In this document: in pieces, positions 1 through 11,270 of the stretch | Layout of the letters: every line of letters starts with the position of its first letter | Position numbering within the stretch: position 1 is the stretch's first letter | Assembly: GCF_023065955.2 (NCBI RefSeq) | Contig: NW_026622908.1 | Span: 47,403,367-47,467,366, forward strand | Direction of reading: 5' to 3' | Origin: Ursus arctos | Taxonomy: Eukaryota > Chordata > Mammalia > Carnivora > Ursidae | DNA length: 64,000 bases | Translations under genes and position numbers: made by a program | Notes under the pieces: generated by a model | What the model saw: the letters and a program-made list of their open reading frames with translations, nothing else | The model's database searches: none | Told to the model about the DNA's origin: nothing

Positions 1-848
1 AACCATGTAGTCTGGTTCTAAGCCCACCCTCCTAACCCCTCATCTGTGAAGGTTTATGATGATGTGTAAAAGCCAGGAGAGCAAAGTTTCTACTTCCAAA
101 GGGGATGTGATATTTATGGAAGGTTGACAATCCCATTGCAGCAACTTGAAAAGGCCAAATTACTTTAAAAGCCCACAGAGTAAAAGACACTAGTAAATTG
201 TATGTTGTATGTACTTTACCACGATTTGTAAAAAGCAGAATACATATATAATATTAGGGCACTGTGGGATCAATGAGGACCAGAGAAAAACCAGTCTCAA
301 GAGGGAAAGCTCTCTGAGAGGAACTGAGGCTCAACCACCATGTTTTCTTCCTTTGGGGAATTAGTCACGTATAGGTGTGGGTTGATCATCAGCTGTGACC
401 TGGAAGGAGGGACTTCACTGGGAGAAAGAAAACCCACAAAACTGTTGCCATCGCCACCAGGGCTGGTGTAGAAAATTGCTAACTTCCAGGGCTATGAGAG
501 GCACAAAACTAGACCTGAGGCTCCTACAGGCGAAGTGAAATCTCCTGTAACTTCATGGTACTTAGCACATGATGTCCTTCTAGAGAATAAGGTTTCTGCC
601 TCAGACACAAGACAAATGTCCTGTAAGACATTTTCCAAATTTTGAAGCTGACGGAGCAGAACACTAAACAGCTAAGCTTAAAATACTTGAGGAAAAGAAC
701 AGAGTTCCCTAGAGCCTTGCAGCAGTGAGGAGATAGAGAGGAGCCAGGCTCTTAACCAAACGCCAGGAGACCCACAACTAGAAGGCCCATAAAAGTGCAA
801 TGAGCCCAAACCCAGCGCAGTCTCTACTGGACTGGAGCGTTCGGCTTC
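1..848. other. Intergenic DNA, no gene seen
   Basis: No open reading frame or splice-consistent exon is visible. Around 190-240 the wording (a Thr/Tyr-poor AT-rich stretch with 'tactttaccacgatttgt') resembles the degraded 3' end of an old L1 element, but I cannot delimit it. The rest is unremarkable AT-rich sequence. Confidence 0.5.
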
Positions 849-1051
849 TTTTTTTTAAGATTTTATTTATTTATTTATTCGACAGGACAGAGAGAGACAG
901 CCAGCGAGAGAGGGAACACAAGCAGGGGGAGTGGGAGAGGAAGAAGCAGGCTCCCAGTGGAGGAGCATGATGTGGGGCTCTATCCCAGGACTTCAGGATC
1001 ACACCCTGAGCCGCAGGCAGACACTTAACAACTGAGCCGCCCAGGTGCCCC
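849..1051 (-). mobile_element. CAN-SINE (SINEC, tRNA-Lys derived), minus orientation
   Basis: The + strand shows the element reversed: a T-run and (TTTA)n tail complement, the purine-rich 'gagagagacagccagcgaga' body, then the complement of the tRNA-like head ending in 'ccaggtgcccc'. An imperfect 17-bp target-site duplication flanks it (834-850 and 1053-1069, two mismatches), so the copy is a genuine retroposition of moderate age. SINEC elements are restricted to Carnivora, which is the main taxonomic clue in this window. Confidence 0.93.
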
Positions 1052-1099
1052 TGGAGTGTTCAGCTTCTTGACTTACTGGGATAAGAGAAGAAAGGCCAA

Positions 1100-2520
1100 G
1101 TGCCCCATTAGAAGATATCAACTAGACCCTCCATAGCCCTTTTATACAAATATCTGGCATACACTCAAAAAGTCCTAGATCCAGAAAGTGGCAGGAAAAT
1201 GTGATCGATAATTAAGAGGAAAACTGACAAGAGAAGCAGGTCCACAGATAAACCATATACTGGAATAAGCAAACATAAATTTAAAATAACTATGATAAAT
1301 ATGTTAAATGAAATAAAGGAAAAGATAAGCAAAATGGATGAAAAAATAAGCTTTTTCAGCAAAAAGTTAGAATACATTTTAAAATGTTAAGTGGAAGAAC
1401 ATTCTTGTACTGAAAAATGCAGTATCTGGAAATGCCTAAAATTGATGACTCATTGGGTGGGTTTAACAACACAAAACATGCTTAGACAACACGAAAATAG
1501 ATGGAAAATGTCTTAATTGAAGCACAGAAAGAAGAAACATAGAAATAAAAGGAGTAGAGAACATGAGACAGAGGATATGTAGTTTAAAACCTAGTTCTGG
1601 ACTCCCAGAAAGAGAAGCAAGAAGTAAGGGAGTGAAGGCTATACTAAGAGAAAATGATATAATATTTTTCCAGAATGGTTGAAAACCATGAATCTACAGA
1701 TTCAAGAACCTCGGCAAACTCACAGCAGAGTGAATAAATAGAAAACCACACAGAGGCATACCACAGGAAAATTTCCAAGCACCAAAGATCAAGAGAAAAA
1801 ATTTTTTAAAAGATTTTATTTATTTATTTGACAGAGAGAGAGACAGCCAGCGAGAGAGGGAACACAAGCAGGGGGAGTGGGAGAGGAAGAAGCAGGCTCC
1901 CAGCGGAGGAGCCTGACATGGGGCTCGATCCCATAACGTCGGGATCACGTCCTGAGCCGGAGGCAGACACTTAACGACTGAGCCATCCAGGCGCCCCAAG
2001 AGAAAATTTTAAAAGCAACAGGAGAAAAAGAACACGTTATCTTTAAAGGAACAGCCATAAGAGTGACAGCTGATTTTTAAATAGAAGTGACAGAGGCCAG
2101 AAGACATGGGATGGCATCTGACAGTGCAGAAAGACAAACAAAACACCTGCCAACCTAGAATTTTACATCTAATGAAGGTAACTTTCAGAATGCAACTGAC
2201 ATAGAGTTATCACCGAAAGACCTACACCCCAAGAAACAGGAAAGAAAGTTCTTCAGGCTGAAGGAAAAGAACCCCATATGGAAGCACGGGACTTCAGGAA
2301 TGAGCAAAGAGCTTTGTAAATATGTGGGTAAGTATAAAAGAACACTATATTAATGTCCTGTAAGATTTTTAATATTTTTGGAAGTAAAATGTAGGGGGAT
2401 AAATGGAATTAAACAGCTACAAGGTTCTTGCCTTGTTCAGGAGGTCACGAGACTACTAATTGATAGTATATTATAACAAGTCACGGATATGAAATGTAAT
2501 CTCTAGGATAACCACCAAAG
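1100..2520 (+). mobile_element. HAL1-like / L1 ORF1-region relic, split by a SINE
   Basis: The sequence before and after the SINE at 1807-1997 reads as one old non-LTR element: 'attcaagaacctcggcaaac', 'gccagaagacatgggatggc' and 'aagttcttcaggctgaagg' are wordings I associate with HAL1 / old L1 ORF1-to-3' sequence in + orientation. No long open frame survives. Boundaries are approximate and the subfamily would need a repeat-library search. Confidence 0.6.
1807..1997 (-). mobile_element. CAN-SINE, minus orientation, inserted in the HAL1-like relic
   Basis: Full-length SINEC with the complement of an A/T tail at 1807 and the tRNA-like head complement ending 'ccaggcgcccc' at 1997. Flanking A-rich target duplication: 'aagagaaaaaatttt' from 1791 and 'aagagaaaatttt' from 1998. 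It interrupts the older LINE relic, which gives a relative age order. Confidence 0.93.
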
Positions 2521-2529
2521 AATAATACA

Positions 2530-4750
2530 TGAATGTAGAACTCAACAGCTAATAGAAGAGAGAAATTGAATAAGAAATAGTTGAGTCCAAAAGAAAGCAA
2601 GAAAGAAGGGGGAAAGGAACAAAGACGGGTGGAAAACGTAGGAAGTGAGTCAACTGCTAATGAGCGTGAGTGGAGCCCATGGTGAGAGGCCGAGTGACAA
2701 GGCATCAGGCTGGAACAGGCCACCCAAGTGATGCCACGTCCAGGGGAGCTCCAGGTCCCCACGGAGAGAGCATAAGTGCACCTTCTCCTGACGGCCGCAA
2801 CCATCCCTGAGGGCAAAGACCCCCCACGAGTCCTGAGACACAGACCAACAGAGACAGGAAGTAGAGAGGAACCACCCAGGCCTCTGGGTCAACAGGCTGG
2901 GCAACGGTGGTGGTCTGGGTGCCCAGGGGCTGACAAAGGTCATGCTTTCCCGGGTATTGGCCGCAGGCAGGCATCTCCCACAGTCCACTCTGCAACTTGC
3001 TATTTGGGTTTCTGTTTAATGACCATGGCATGGCCGACCCAGAGAGCCATCCCCAAGGCTGATAAAATCCCACAGACACCACAGGAGGAACTGTCCAAGC
3101 CTGAGGGCTGAGCCTGCCCTGGGCCAGCCATATCAGGGATAGACGGGCAGCCCGAGGGCAAGCTCCTCACCTGACAGCAAGCAATGAGCCGTTAAGGAGC
3201 ATTCCACCTTGTTAGCACCCAGAGGTCCTGTGCTCCTGGGAGGCTGTGAGGCTTTACGGCCTAAAATGCCCTGGATAAAGATAGATGTCCCCTACCCCAA
3301 ACCAGGCAGTCTCGTTAGTGTTACGCAAACAATGGACAGGAGTACAAATGTCCCCCCAAGTGACCTAGCCGCACTACACAGTAAAGGCGAGAATTAAAAC
3401 AGCAGGTCCCCAAGGAAAAAATAAATGAGGCAAGCACCCAGAAATCTGGCACATACGGAGCTATGGGAGGCCCCAAGGGGGTGCTCAGTCACCTTTCAAA
3501 CCAAAAGGGCTGCCACAAAGAAGATCCTCACAGAGGTCAGGTGCCCTCTGCCAGAGGAACTGAGAGCCAGTGTTTGCCTGAGAACAAACCCCTCTTGGGG
3601 CACCCCTACTACCTGACTCATACCCCTGTATCCGGATTTGATGGCCTTCAGGGGAAGGGGGATTAGCATGGGTCTGCGGTCTCTGTCGCAGGGAGAACCA
3701 AGGTTTCACGGCCCGTCAAGTGTACAGTGGGGCCAGGGGCTGCAAATCTTTACGGCTGTTTCACATACAATGCCCCGGTGAGCCACCCAGTGGTGGTGCA
3801 GGGAGATCTCAGGAGGACAGCTCTGTGGCCAGGCACTGAGAACAGCTAATTCAGACTGGAAAACTATAGCATATTCCCCTTAAAGTTGGTTGACGGAATT
3901 GATGTCCACTGTACAGGACCCAGCTTGTTACCCTCCCATATCCGCTGGCCCCGCTCCAGCCCCGGTCCGTGGCCTTGCTTCCAGAGAGGGCCAGCCTAAG
4001 GTTGGACCTTCACTATGCCTGCAGCAACAAGAGTGCCAGGAGATTCTGCACACTGGTCCAACTTTACTGAACCCACGGATGCTCTGGCCCCTCCAGTGGC
4101 TTCCTGGAAGAGCTGATTTAATCCACAACACGAAAGTTCAGGGAAGTAAGTTCCCTCCCCATGAAGTGAGCGTTGATCTATGAGAACAGCAAACAGGAGG
4201 ATAAAGTGTTCTCCCTTCTTCCTCTGCAAAGACTATCCTGAGATGCAGTGTCTCCATGAGGCCCTCCCTGGAGATGGCCTGCACAGATGAGAAACCAGCT
4301 GCAACTTCTTTCCCCCTTCACTCTGGCCTCCTTTGGGTCAACACTTCAACACACACTTGCATTAGGCTTTGCCTCTGCCTGCTTTGTAGGCAACTCAGGC
4401 TGAGCCTCCTACCATCACCATGTACGTTTGACATTATGGTGGGGGATCCTAGCCAATGCAATATGACAAGGAAAAGAAATGGGTGACGTCAAGTTTGGGA
4501 TCCACAGATGTATGACAGTCTACTTGGAGAGTCCGCGTGAGCTGACGTGTAATCTGGAGCTAATGAAGGAGTTCAGAAAGGCTAAATCAAAGCCCACAGA
4601 CAAGTGACAGCAGATCGGGAACTATGATGTTTACAAAGAGCCCCTCCCAACAGCAACAGAAACTATAAGGGAAGCAGGATTACATCTAACAGGCATGGGT
4701 AAGACCTCTGGAGAAATTTATAAAGCAATGTGGAAAAACATTTAAAAGCT
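2530..4750. other. Intergenic DNA, unassigned
   Basis: The longest open frames here are about 100-125 codons on overlapping strands, with no recognisable domain, start context or splice structure, so I treat them as chance. The text of 2680-4500 is GC-moderate and may contain degraded repeat DNA, but I recognise no family. No RNA gene is visible. Confidence 0.4.
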
Positions 4751-4759
4751 AACCATGTG

Positions 4760-5545
4760 CATGGATGAGTAGAGCCGGTAGTGCTCCCCAAATTAACCCA
4801 TCGATTCAGTGCAGCTGCCATCAAAACACCAAATGTGGACAAAGATCATAAAAAATGGAGCTTTCACAACCCGCTGGTAGGTGATTATTATATCCCCACT
4901 TTGAGAGTAATTTAGCAACATCCAAGGCATATCCTGTAGCCTGATGACCACACTTCTGGGCACACACCTCAGAGAACTCTGGCCCAAGAGCCGTGGGACA
5001 GGATCTCTCAAAGGTTGATAAACAAATGGCCGTTTCTTGTAAGTCAAACCTACACCTACCATGTGACCCAGTGGTCACACTCCTGGGGGTTTACTCTGGA
5101 GACATGAGAACATATTAACACAAAAGCCTGCATGGGAATGTTTCTAACAGCTCTATCACTAATCTCCAAAAACCGAAAACAACCCCAACGTCCTTCAGCA
5201 AGTGACTGGGTACACTGGGTTTTAAATTTGCCATCAAATACTTCCCAGCAGTAAAAAGGGATGAGCTATTGATACACCCAGCAACTCAGATGACCCTCGG
5301 AGGCAAGAGGAGTCTCAAAACCTTAGATACTGTGCGATTCTATTCCTCTGATGTTCTCAAAAAGATGAAACTATACTGATGGGGACAGACCAGTGGCTGC
5401 CAAGGGGTAGGAGTGGGAGGAGGATGTCCCCATAAAGGAATAGTGGAAGGGGTATTCTTAGGGTGACAGAGCCATTCTGTATCCTGATTGTGATGATGGT
5501 GCTTGAATCTACATAGGTGTCAAAACCCAAATTGTCCATTTTGTT
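4760..5545 (+). mobile_element. Old L1 fragment (ORF2 end plus 3' UTR)
   Basis: Near 4790-4835 the phrase 'attaacccatcgattcagtg' followed by 'ccatcaaaacacca' matches the L1 ORF2 3' half as I know it. Sequence from about 5100 ('caaaagcctgcatgggaatg') to 5540 matches the ORF2 end and 3' UTR of old mammalian L1. All frames are broken. Confidence 0.7.
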
Positions 5546-6405
5546 GAGATGTTGAGAAATTGGAACCTTGTACATTGTCGGTGGAAATATAAAAGAGAAC
5601 AGCTGCTGTGGGAAACAGTTTGGAGGTTTCTCAGAAGTTACACACGTATGTCCTAGGATCTGGTCATTCCTTGTCTGGGTACATCCCCAAAAGAGTGGAA
5701 AGCACGGCCTCATACACTGGGGCACCTGGGTGGCTAGGTCGGTCAGCGTCTGCCTTCAGCTCAGGTCATGATCCCAGAGTCCTGGGATCGAATCCCGCAT
5801 CGGGCTCTCTGCTCAGCGGGGAGCCTGCTTCTCCCTCTCCCTCTGCCCCTCTCCCCTGCTCATGCTCTCTCTTGCACACTCTCGCTCTATCTCAAATAAA
5901 GAAATGAATAAAATCTTTAACAAAAAATACCCATACACTAATGTTCATGGCAGCATTAGCCACAGTAGACAAAGGGGGGAGACAACCCAAGCGTCCGTCG
6001 ACAGATGAATGGATCCAGCCACACAAGGGAATAATATTCAGCCTTAAATAGGAAGGAGGTGCTGACACCTGTTACTACACAGACGAGCCTCGAGGACACA
6101 CTGCTCAGTGAAGGAAGCCAGGCACGAAGGACAAACACTGCAGGACTCCACTCACGAATCCCGGAGGAGCGAAATTCGCAGACAGAAAGTAGAAGGGTGG
6201 GTGCCAGGGGCTGGGGCAGGGACAGTGGGGTTTAGTGTTTAGTGGGAACAGAGTTTGAGTTTGGAAAGATGAACGAGTCTGGAAATGGGTGCTGGTGACG
6301 TCTCCCCAATGTTTAAGTACATCGTGCCACTGAACTGCACATGTAAAAGTAGTTAAAATGGCAACTTTTATAGTATGCATATCTTACCACAGTAAAAAAA
6401 AGTCC
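5546..6405 (+). mobile_element. Second L1 3' end, interrupted by a SINE
   Basis: A second copy of L1 ORF2-end/3' UTR sequence follows directly: 'ttgtacattgtcggtggaaa', 'ttcatggcagcattagccac' and 'cgacagatgaatggatccag', finishing at an A-rich run near 6400. The SINE at 5719-5931 splits it. It is + strand and non-coding. Confidence 0.75.
5719..5931 (+). mobile_element. CAN-SINE, plus orientation, nested in L1
   Basis: Begins 'ggggcacctgggtggctagg' (tRNA-like head with a B-box-like 'ggatcgaatcccgc'), continues through the CT-rich body and ends in 'aaataaagaaatgaataaaa'. The 8-bp target duplication catacact is present at 5711-5718 and 5932-5939. It is the only SINE here in + orientation. Confidence 0.94.
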
Positions 6406-6639
6406 ACGAGTCAATGTTACTATATGATCTTTTGAAAAATTAAATAAAATGATGGGAAAAAGAAAAACCAAAAATTGAATGTGCGTACAAATCTCCTGAA
6501 CTTGTTAAAACACAGATTCTGGCTTAGGCGGCTTGGGTGGGGGCTGGGAGTCTGCATTTCTAACACAGTCGCAGGTGGTGCTGACACAGCAGGTGGGGAT
6601 GACCATGAGTTACATGGTGCTAGGACACATTTTCCAGAA

Positions 6640-6900
6640 TATTCTTTGCAACACTGCTGCATGTACAAAAACTTGCAAGCAAGCTAAACGTCCATCAGTA
6701 GAGGAATGGCTAAGTAACGGGTCTGTTCATTCAATGCAAACCCGTACAGCAGTGAAAACGGATGGGGTAGACTCGCCCGCATCAACAAGGATAAACAGGC
6801 TAGAACATGAAAAAGAAAGCAAATTGAAGGACTAATGTTGTGCCATTGATCCTTGTACATAAACATTTAAAAGCACACAAGTTAAGGTCATGTGCTGTAT
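6640..6900 (+). mobile_element. Degraded L1 3' UTR fragment
   Basis: 'taaacgtccatcagtagagg', 'acccgtacagcagtgaaaac' and the following text resemble the L1 ORF2-end/3' UTR module seen at 5546-6405, but are more diverged. Boundaries are approximate. Confidence 0.5.
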
Positions 6901-7675
6901 GCAAGACCTATACACATCGTTCCATGATAAAGACAGAGCCGGGAAGACATCCACCCCTCAGAACAGAGGCTGCCTCCGGACAAGGGGCAGAAGAGACCAG
7001 GGAGCCACCAGGATCCAGACTGTTGTTTTTCTAATCTGAAGCAAAACCGGAAAACTGCTGACATGGTTGGGTCTAGGAGCAAGATGTTTGTTACGTCATT
7101 CTCTGTGTTTATCAGGTTCTTTTTAATATCATGATTAAAACCCAGGAAAGAGTAATAATCTTCAATGTGTAATGAAAAACAGAGAAGGATGCGGCTCACT
7201 GCACCGGTTGTGATAGCCAAAATATGGAGATAATCCGCCAGATAAGTATAGAAAAGTCCTTCAAATATCATCGTGCGTGCCTAGAATGCAACACCACACA
7301 GACATTGATCACCTGGTTGTGGGAAAGCAGGTACCCGAATGAATCCCAAAAGCACTTCCTGGACCTGGAGAAGCCGGCTTCCCCGTCTGCGAAGTTCAGG
7401 GACAGGCAGCGCGAACTGAGCTGAGCGCTGGGTCAAAAGGCGAGGGGACGGCGGGCTGGAAGGGAGTGACGGAACTCCCTGGGTGACAGGAATGTTCTAG
7501 GCCTTATGTGGGCGGTGATAAGGTGGGTGCATACAGTTGTCCAAGCCCACCTCCTCGGACAACGGAGATGTGCGTTTTGTTAACTACTACTTAAAAAAAA
7601 AAAAGGCTGTGGGAAAAGTAATGCCATGGATACACGTTTACTATGAGTCATCGGTTGAAACGCTGAATTGCAAAT
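6901..7675. other. Intergenic DNA, no gene seen
   Basis: No supported exon. It contains an A-run near 7591-7603. The few short frames lack any recognisable protein features. Confidence 0.5.
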
Positions 7676-8095
7676 CAGCATGAAAAAGCGGACCCCGCTT
7701 TTCTTTTTGCGCGGAGAGGATGCGTTAAGCAAAGTCCACCCTCGGCATCCTCCCCGCGGCTAGTCGGGTGCAGGCGGGCGGCAGAGGGCGCGCACGGACC
7801 GTCCGGCTGCGCCCGCACCTGCCGGACTCTTGCACCTTCTGCCGGGGCCGATTCGAACCGACTCGCCGGCCCCGCGCGGGGTCCTGCTCCACCGCTGGAG
7901 GCGCCGGCCCACGGGGCCGCGGTCACCGACGGGGAGACAGGGCCCAGCGGGCAGCCGGGCCTGCACCTGACCCCGCCTGACACAGCGGCCACTGGCTGGG
8001 GAGCTGGAAACCCCGCGAGGTGTTCCCTTCCACGCACCGTCCAGGTCTCGCACCGCAAGCCCTCCCCAAGCCGCCCCAGCCCCTCCATGGCCCGT
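7676..8095. promoter_or_regulatory. Isolated CpG island upstream of DUSP8
   Basis: About 400 bp of CG-dense sequence (for example 'gcgcgcacggaccgtccggc' near 7787) sits between ordinary AT-richer flanks, about 2.6 kb upstream of the DUSP8 promoter. Open frames on both strands (up to 137 codons) are what CG-rich DNA gives by chance. An unmethylated island of this type usually marks a promoter or enhancer, but I see no exon attached to it. Confidence 0.6.
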
Positions 8096-10105
8096 TCCTT
8101 AGAGCGGGAGTCTCAGCACCCCAGGCGGCGAGCTAGGGGATAGAATTTAGATGGGGGCTGGAAAGAACCTAGGGCAGAGCTCGTGGCCTTGGAAAATCAC
8201 AGTACCTCCCTAACCCTCTGCCCCATTGTTGCAAAACTCCAGGTTTTAAGTGCTCTTTTGCAGGAGAAATGACAGGATTATAAAACAATCATGGCCCAAA
8301 CATACTTCCCTGGCTAGGCAGAGCCCCAGAAAGCTGCATGCCACCCCCACCCACTCACCTCCTGTAGCTTCCAGAAGGAAGAGAGGACACCACCACATGC
8401 CCCTCAATTTACTGCCATCTGCTCAGGCCTACTGAGGAGCTGCCCAGGGCACAGCCAGAGTTCTCTGGGGCCATGGGCACTCCCAGGCCACATGAGGGCC
8501 CTGACCATGCCTGGGCTGGGCCCAAGAGGAGCCCACTTGGGCACCGTGCACCTTCCTCCTCTCCCAGGCTCATCCTGCGCCTGGCCAGGGAGCAAGCCCA
8601 GCTCCTCAGTCTAAACACTGACAACCTCCCAACTCCAGCCAGCCCCATGCCCTTCTGGATCTGCCTCTGCTTCCCAAGGGCCTCGTGTGTCCCTGCAGCC
8701 ACCTGGCCCCACCTGAGGCTCAGCCTGAATCCTCCTGTCCCCTCCCAGGGCCCAGAACTTTTCAGACTTGGAGTGAGCCCAAACAGTGAGGCCCCACTGC
8801 ATCCCCCCACCCCCGGCACTGACCTGGGCATGCATCCCTCGAGCTCAGGCTCTGCTTCTGGCCAGGACCTCTCTTCTCAGCAGGGCCCTCTTCTTCGGGT
8901 TTCAGCTAGGGGCAGAGAAAGAGGAAGGACCTGAACCCAGCGCCAGCCCCAGCCCCAAAGAGCCTCTGGGTTGCCAGCACTTCCTTCCAGGACAGGCCCA
9001 GATAATTGTTTGTCCTCGGTGTTGGCTCTGTGCCAGGAATTCACTCCCCCCCCCCCCCAAGCACCCCATATACACAGCTACCCTGACATTCCTCTGCCAG
9101 CGAGGAAGGAGGCCCCAGGCGCTTCCTAAACACCTCCCTGCAAAACTCAGGCTGCCGGTGGCACTGCCTAGTCTCCAGAGCTGAAGGTCGGTCAGAAAAG
9201 GGGCCCCAGAGCTCTGGCCAGTGCCCACCTGCGGCCCAGTGCCCTCCCACACCCCCACACAAGGCTCTGGAGTCCTGAATGCTCATCTTCTGTGACCCCT
9301 CATTCAGCCAGGGATGGCTAAGAGTTGCGTCCCAGCTCCCTCCCTCCATGGGAAGGGGCTGCACTCCCTGGGGGCCCAAGCCCCTCTCAGAGCCCCAAGG
9401 AGGCCTTGGGAGACCTGCCAAGGCCAGGGGGCTCCAGGCTGGAGGAAAGACCCTCACTTTCCATCAGGCAGCCTTGGAGGAGGGGTGTTAGAAACAGAGC
9501 TGTCTAGTCACACGTCCCCCCCAAAAAAATAATTACCTTCAAAGGCTCCGTCAGCCCATGGGCAAAGGTCTTTGTCGTCTGTCTCAGAGCTAACTCCCCG
9601 GTGCCAGCCAGGGCCTGGCCCCAGAAGGTGCTCAGTGAGTACCTGGTGCCTCAGTGATGCCTGAGTGCGTGTCCTCTCCTGGCTCTCCTGGCTCCAGCTC
9701 CCTGACCTCCTCCAGGTCTCTCCTGCCTGGGGGGAGGGGGGGGCACCGGAGCCTCCACAGCCTCCAGTCTCTGCTTCATGTCACCTCCCGGGGTGGCCTC
9801 CAGACCGCCCACCGCCCTGTGTCTGGGCCCTGTTTGTTTCTGGCCCAACCCTGCTCAAGGTGTAATTACCTATGTTTGTTCCCGCTCTGGACTCCCGGCG
9901 CCCCGGCCCCCAGTGCTTGCTTCCCCACCGAGGTCTCCGGGGGCAGGCCCTCAACAGCCTTCACTGGGGGTGGGGGAGAACACACACTGTCAGGGTGGAC
10001 CCTGATGAGCGCTGTTTAGGGGCGGCTTTTCACTGCAAGCGTCAGGGGCTGGAGGTGATCCGGTGGGGCTCGGGGGACAGCGCTGCACTGGGGACCCCCT
10101 CACCG
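8096..10105. other. Upstream flank of DUSP8, no gene seen
   Basis: GC-moderate unique-looking sequence with short C-runs (about 9047-9058). Several overlapping frames of 60-150 codons exist in conflicting frames and strands; none has a recognisable domain. Confidence 0.5.
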
Positions 10106-10106
10106 G

Positions 10107-10270
10107 AGGACCGATGTGTGACCCGACACAAACCATCTCGCCTCTGAGCTTCAGTTTCCTGCCGAGTAACGTGGAAACCCAGCTTCCCACCCCGGGGGTC
10201 GTGGAAAGGGTCAGCGTAGGTGCTGCAGGTGAAGTGCTCGCGGGGCCTAGCTCACGGCGGGGTACCCAGG
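10107..10270 (+). repeat. MIR-like SINE fragment next to the DUSP8 promoter
   Basis: 'cctctgagcttcagtttcct' followed, after the expected spacing, by 'ggtgaagtgctcgcggggcc' matches the MIR core order (Ser/Leu-rich frames are irrelevant; this is non-coding). It lies about 400 bp upstream of the first CRE. The family is ancient and the match degraded. Confidence 0.6.
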
Positions 10271-10289
10271 CTGGCGAGGGCTCCCGGGC

Positions 10290-11270
10290 CTGCAGGCCCC
10301 GCGCGAACAAAGGCTGCGGGGAGGGGGAGGAGGCCCCAGCTCCGACCCTGCCGCGGCAGGGGGAAAGACCCTCGCTCCGGGACGCGTTTAGCCGGCCCCC
10401 CCCCCCCCCCGCCTCGGGCGTGAGTGCCGCGAGGCCGGGCGTCCCCGGGTGGGGGGCCAGGCGCCTGAGCTGGGAAGGCTTCCCGGAGGTGGGAGTCCCT
10501 GGCGGCACGGAGGGACGCCGTACGGTCCCTTTAAGAGCCAGTGCCCGGGCGAGGGGCGGAGGGCAGAGGGCGGAGGGCGGCGTCCTGCCCGGCCCCCCGC
10601 CCCCCGCGGCCGCCGCCTCAGATCTGTACCCGCGGCCTGGCTCAGGCTGACGTCACCTGCCCTCGAGCCGCGCGCGCTGATTGGCTGCAGGTGACGTCAG
10701 GGCCTTTTTCGCTCGGCATGACCTCATCCCCGCCGGCGGCCCCGCCCTCCGCCCCGGGCCTGTCACTCGCGGCCAAGCGCGGCGGCCAAGCCGGCTCCGC
10801 GCCCCCCGCCCGGACGCCGGAGCCCGAGCCGCGCCGGAGCCGCACCGGCCGCGCCCGCCGAGCCCGGGGTGGGATGCGCGCCGCGAGCGCGTGTGCCCGC
10901 CCGCAGTGCGCGCGCCCCGGCCCGAGCGAGCGCTCCCCGCGGCGGCGGCGGCGACGGCGGCGACGGCGACGCGGCCCGCGCGCTCCCCCGGCCCCTGCCC
11001 CGGCTGCGCGGGCCCCCCGCCGGGCCCATGGGCGGCGCGGCCGAGTGGGCGCGCTGAGCGGGCGCGGGTCCCCGTGCGCCCCGGACGCGAGCGACGGCGA
11101 GGTGAGCGGGGACGCCGAGCGGGGACGCAGGGACGCGCGGGCAGGGGGCTCGGCCGGTGGGCGTCGAGTCGGGAGCGCTGGGTCTGCTGCACCCGGCGGG
11201 CGCCCGGGAAAAGGAGGCGGCCCCTAAGTGAGCGGCCCGGCTGGGGGGACGCCGCGGATGGGCCCGGGAA
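10290..11270 (+). promoter_or_regulatory. DUSP8: DUSP8 CpG-island promoter
   Basis: A dense CpG island contains two consensus CREs, TGACGTCA, at 10648-10655 and 10692-10699, an inverted CCAAT box (ATTGG, 10680-10684) between them, and a third CRE-like TGACCTCA at 10719-10726. No TATA box lies at a usual distance. The two CREs are the outer parts of a 14-bp exact inverted repeat that also includes an E-box half (see findings). The position fits a + strand start shortly downstream, feeding exon 1. CRE-driven induction would suit an inducible MAP-kinase phosphatase; that link is inference. Confidence 0.8.
10750..11101 (+). other. DUSP8: DUSP8 exon 1 (5' UTR), 5' end approximate
   Basis: The CpG island is followed by a good splice donor, CGAG|GTGAGC, with the exon ending at 11101. 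The start is not determinable from sequence; I place it just downstream of the CRE cluster. The exon carries a short CGG-rich tract (about 10938-10975) and a 9-codon upstream ORF, ATG 11028 to TGA 11057 (MGGAAEWAR). Distance from here to the polyadenylation signal (about 18 kb) agrees with the size of the human gene as I remember it. Confidence 0.6.

Noticed and set aside
7845..7870. tRNA-like B box (GGTTCGAATCG on the minus strand) in the orphan CpG island
   Set aside because: The putative T-stem does not pair and no A box or acceptor stem is seen; chance in CG-rich DNA.
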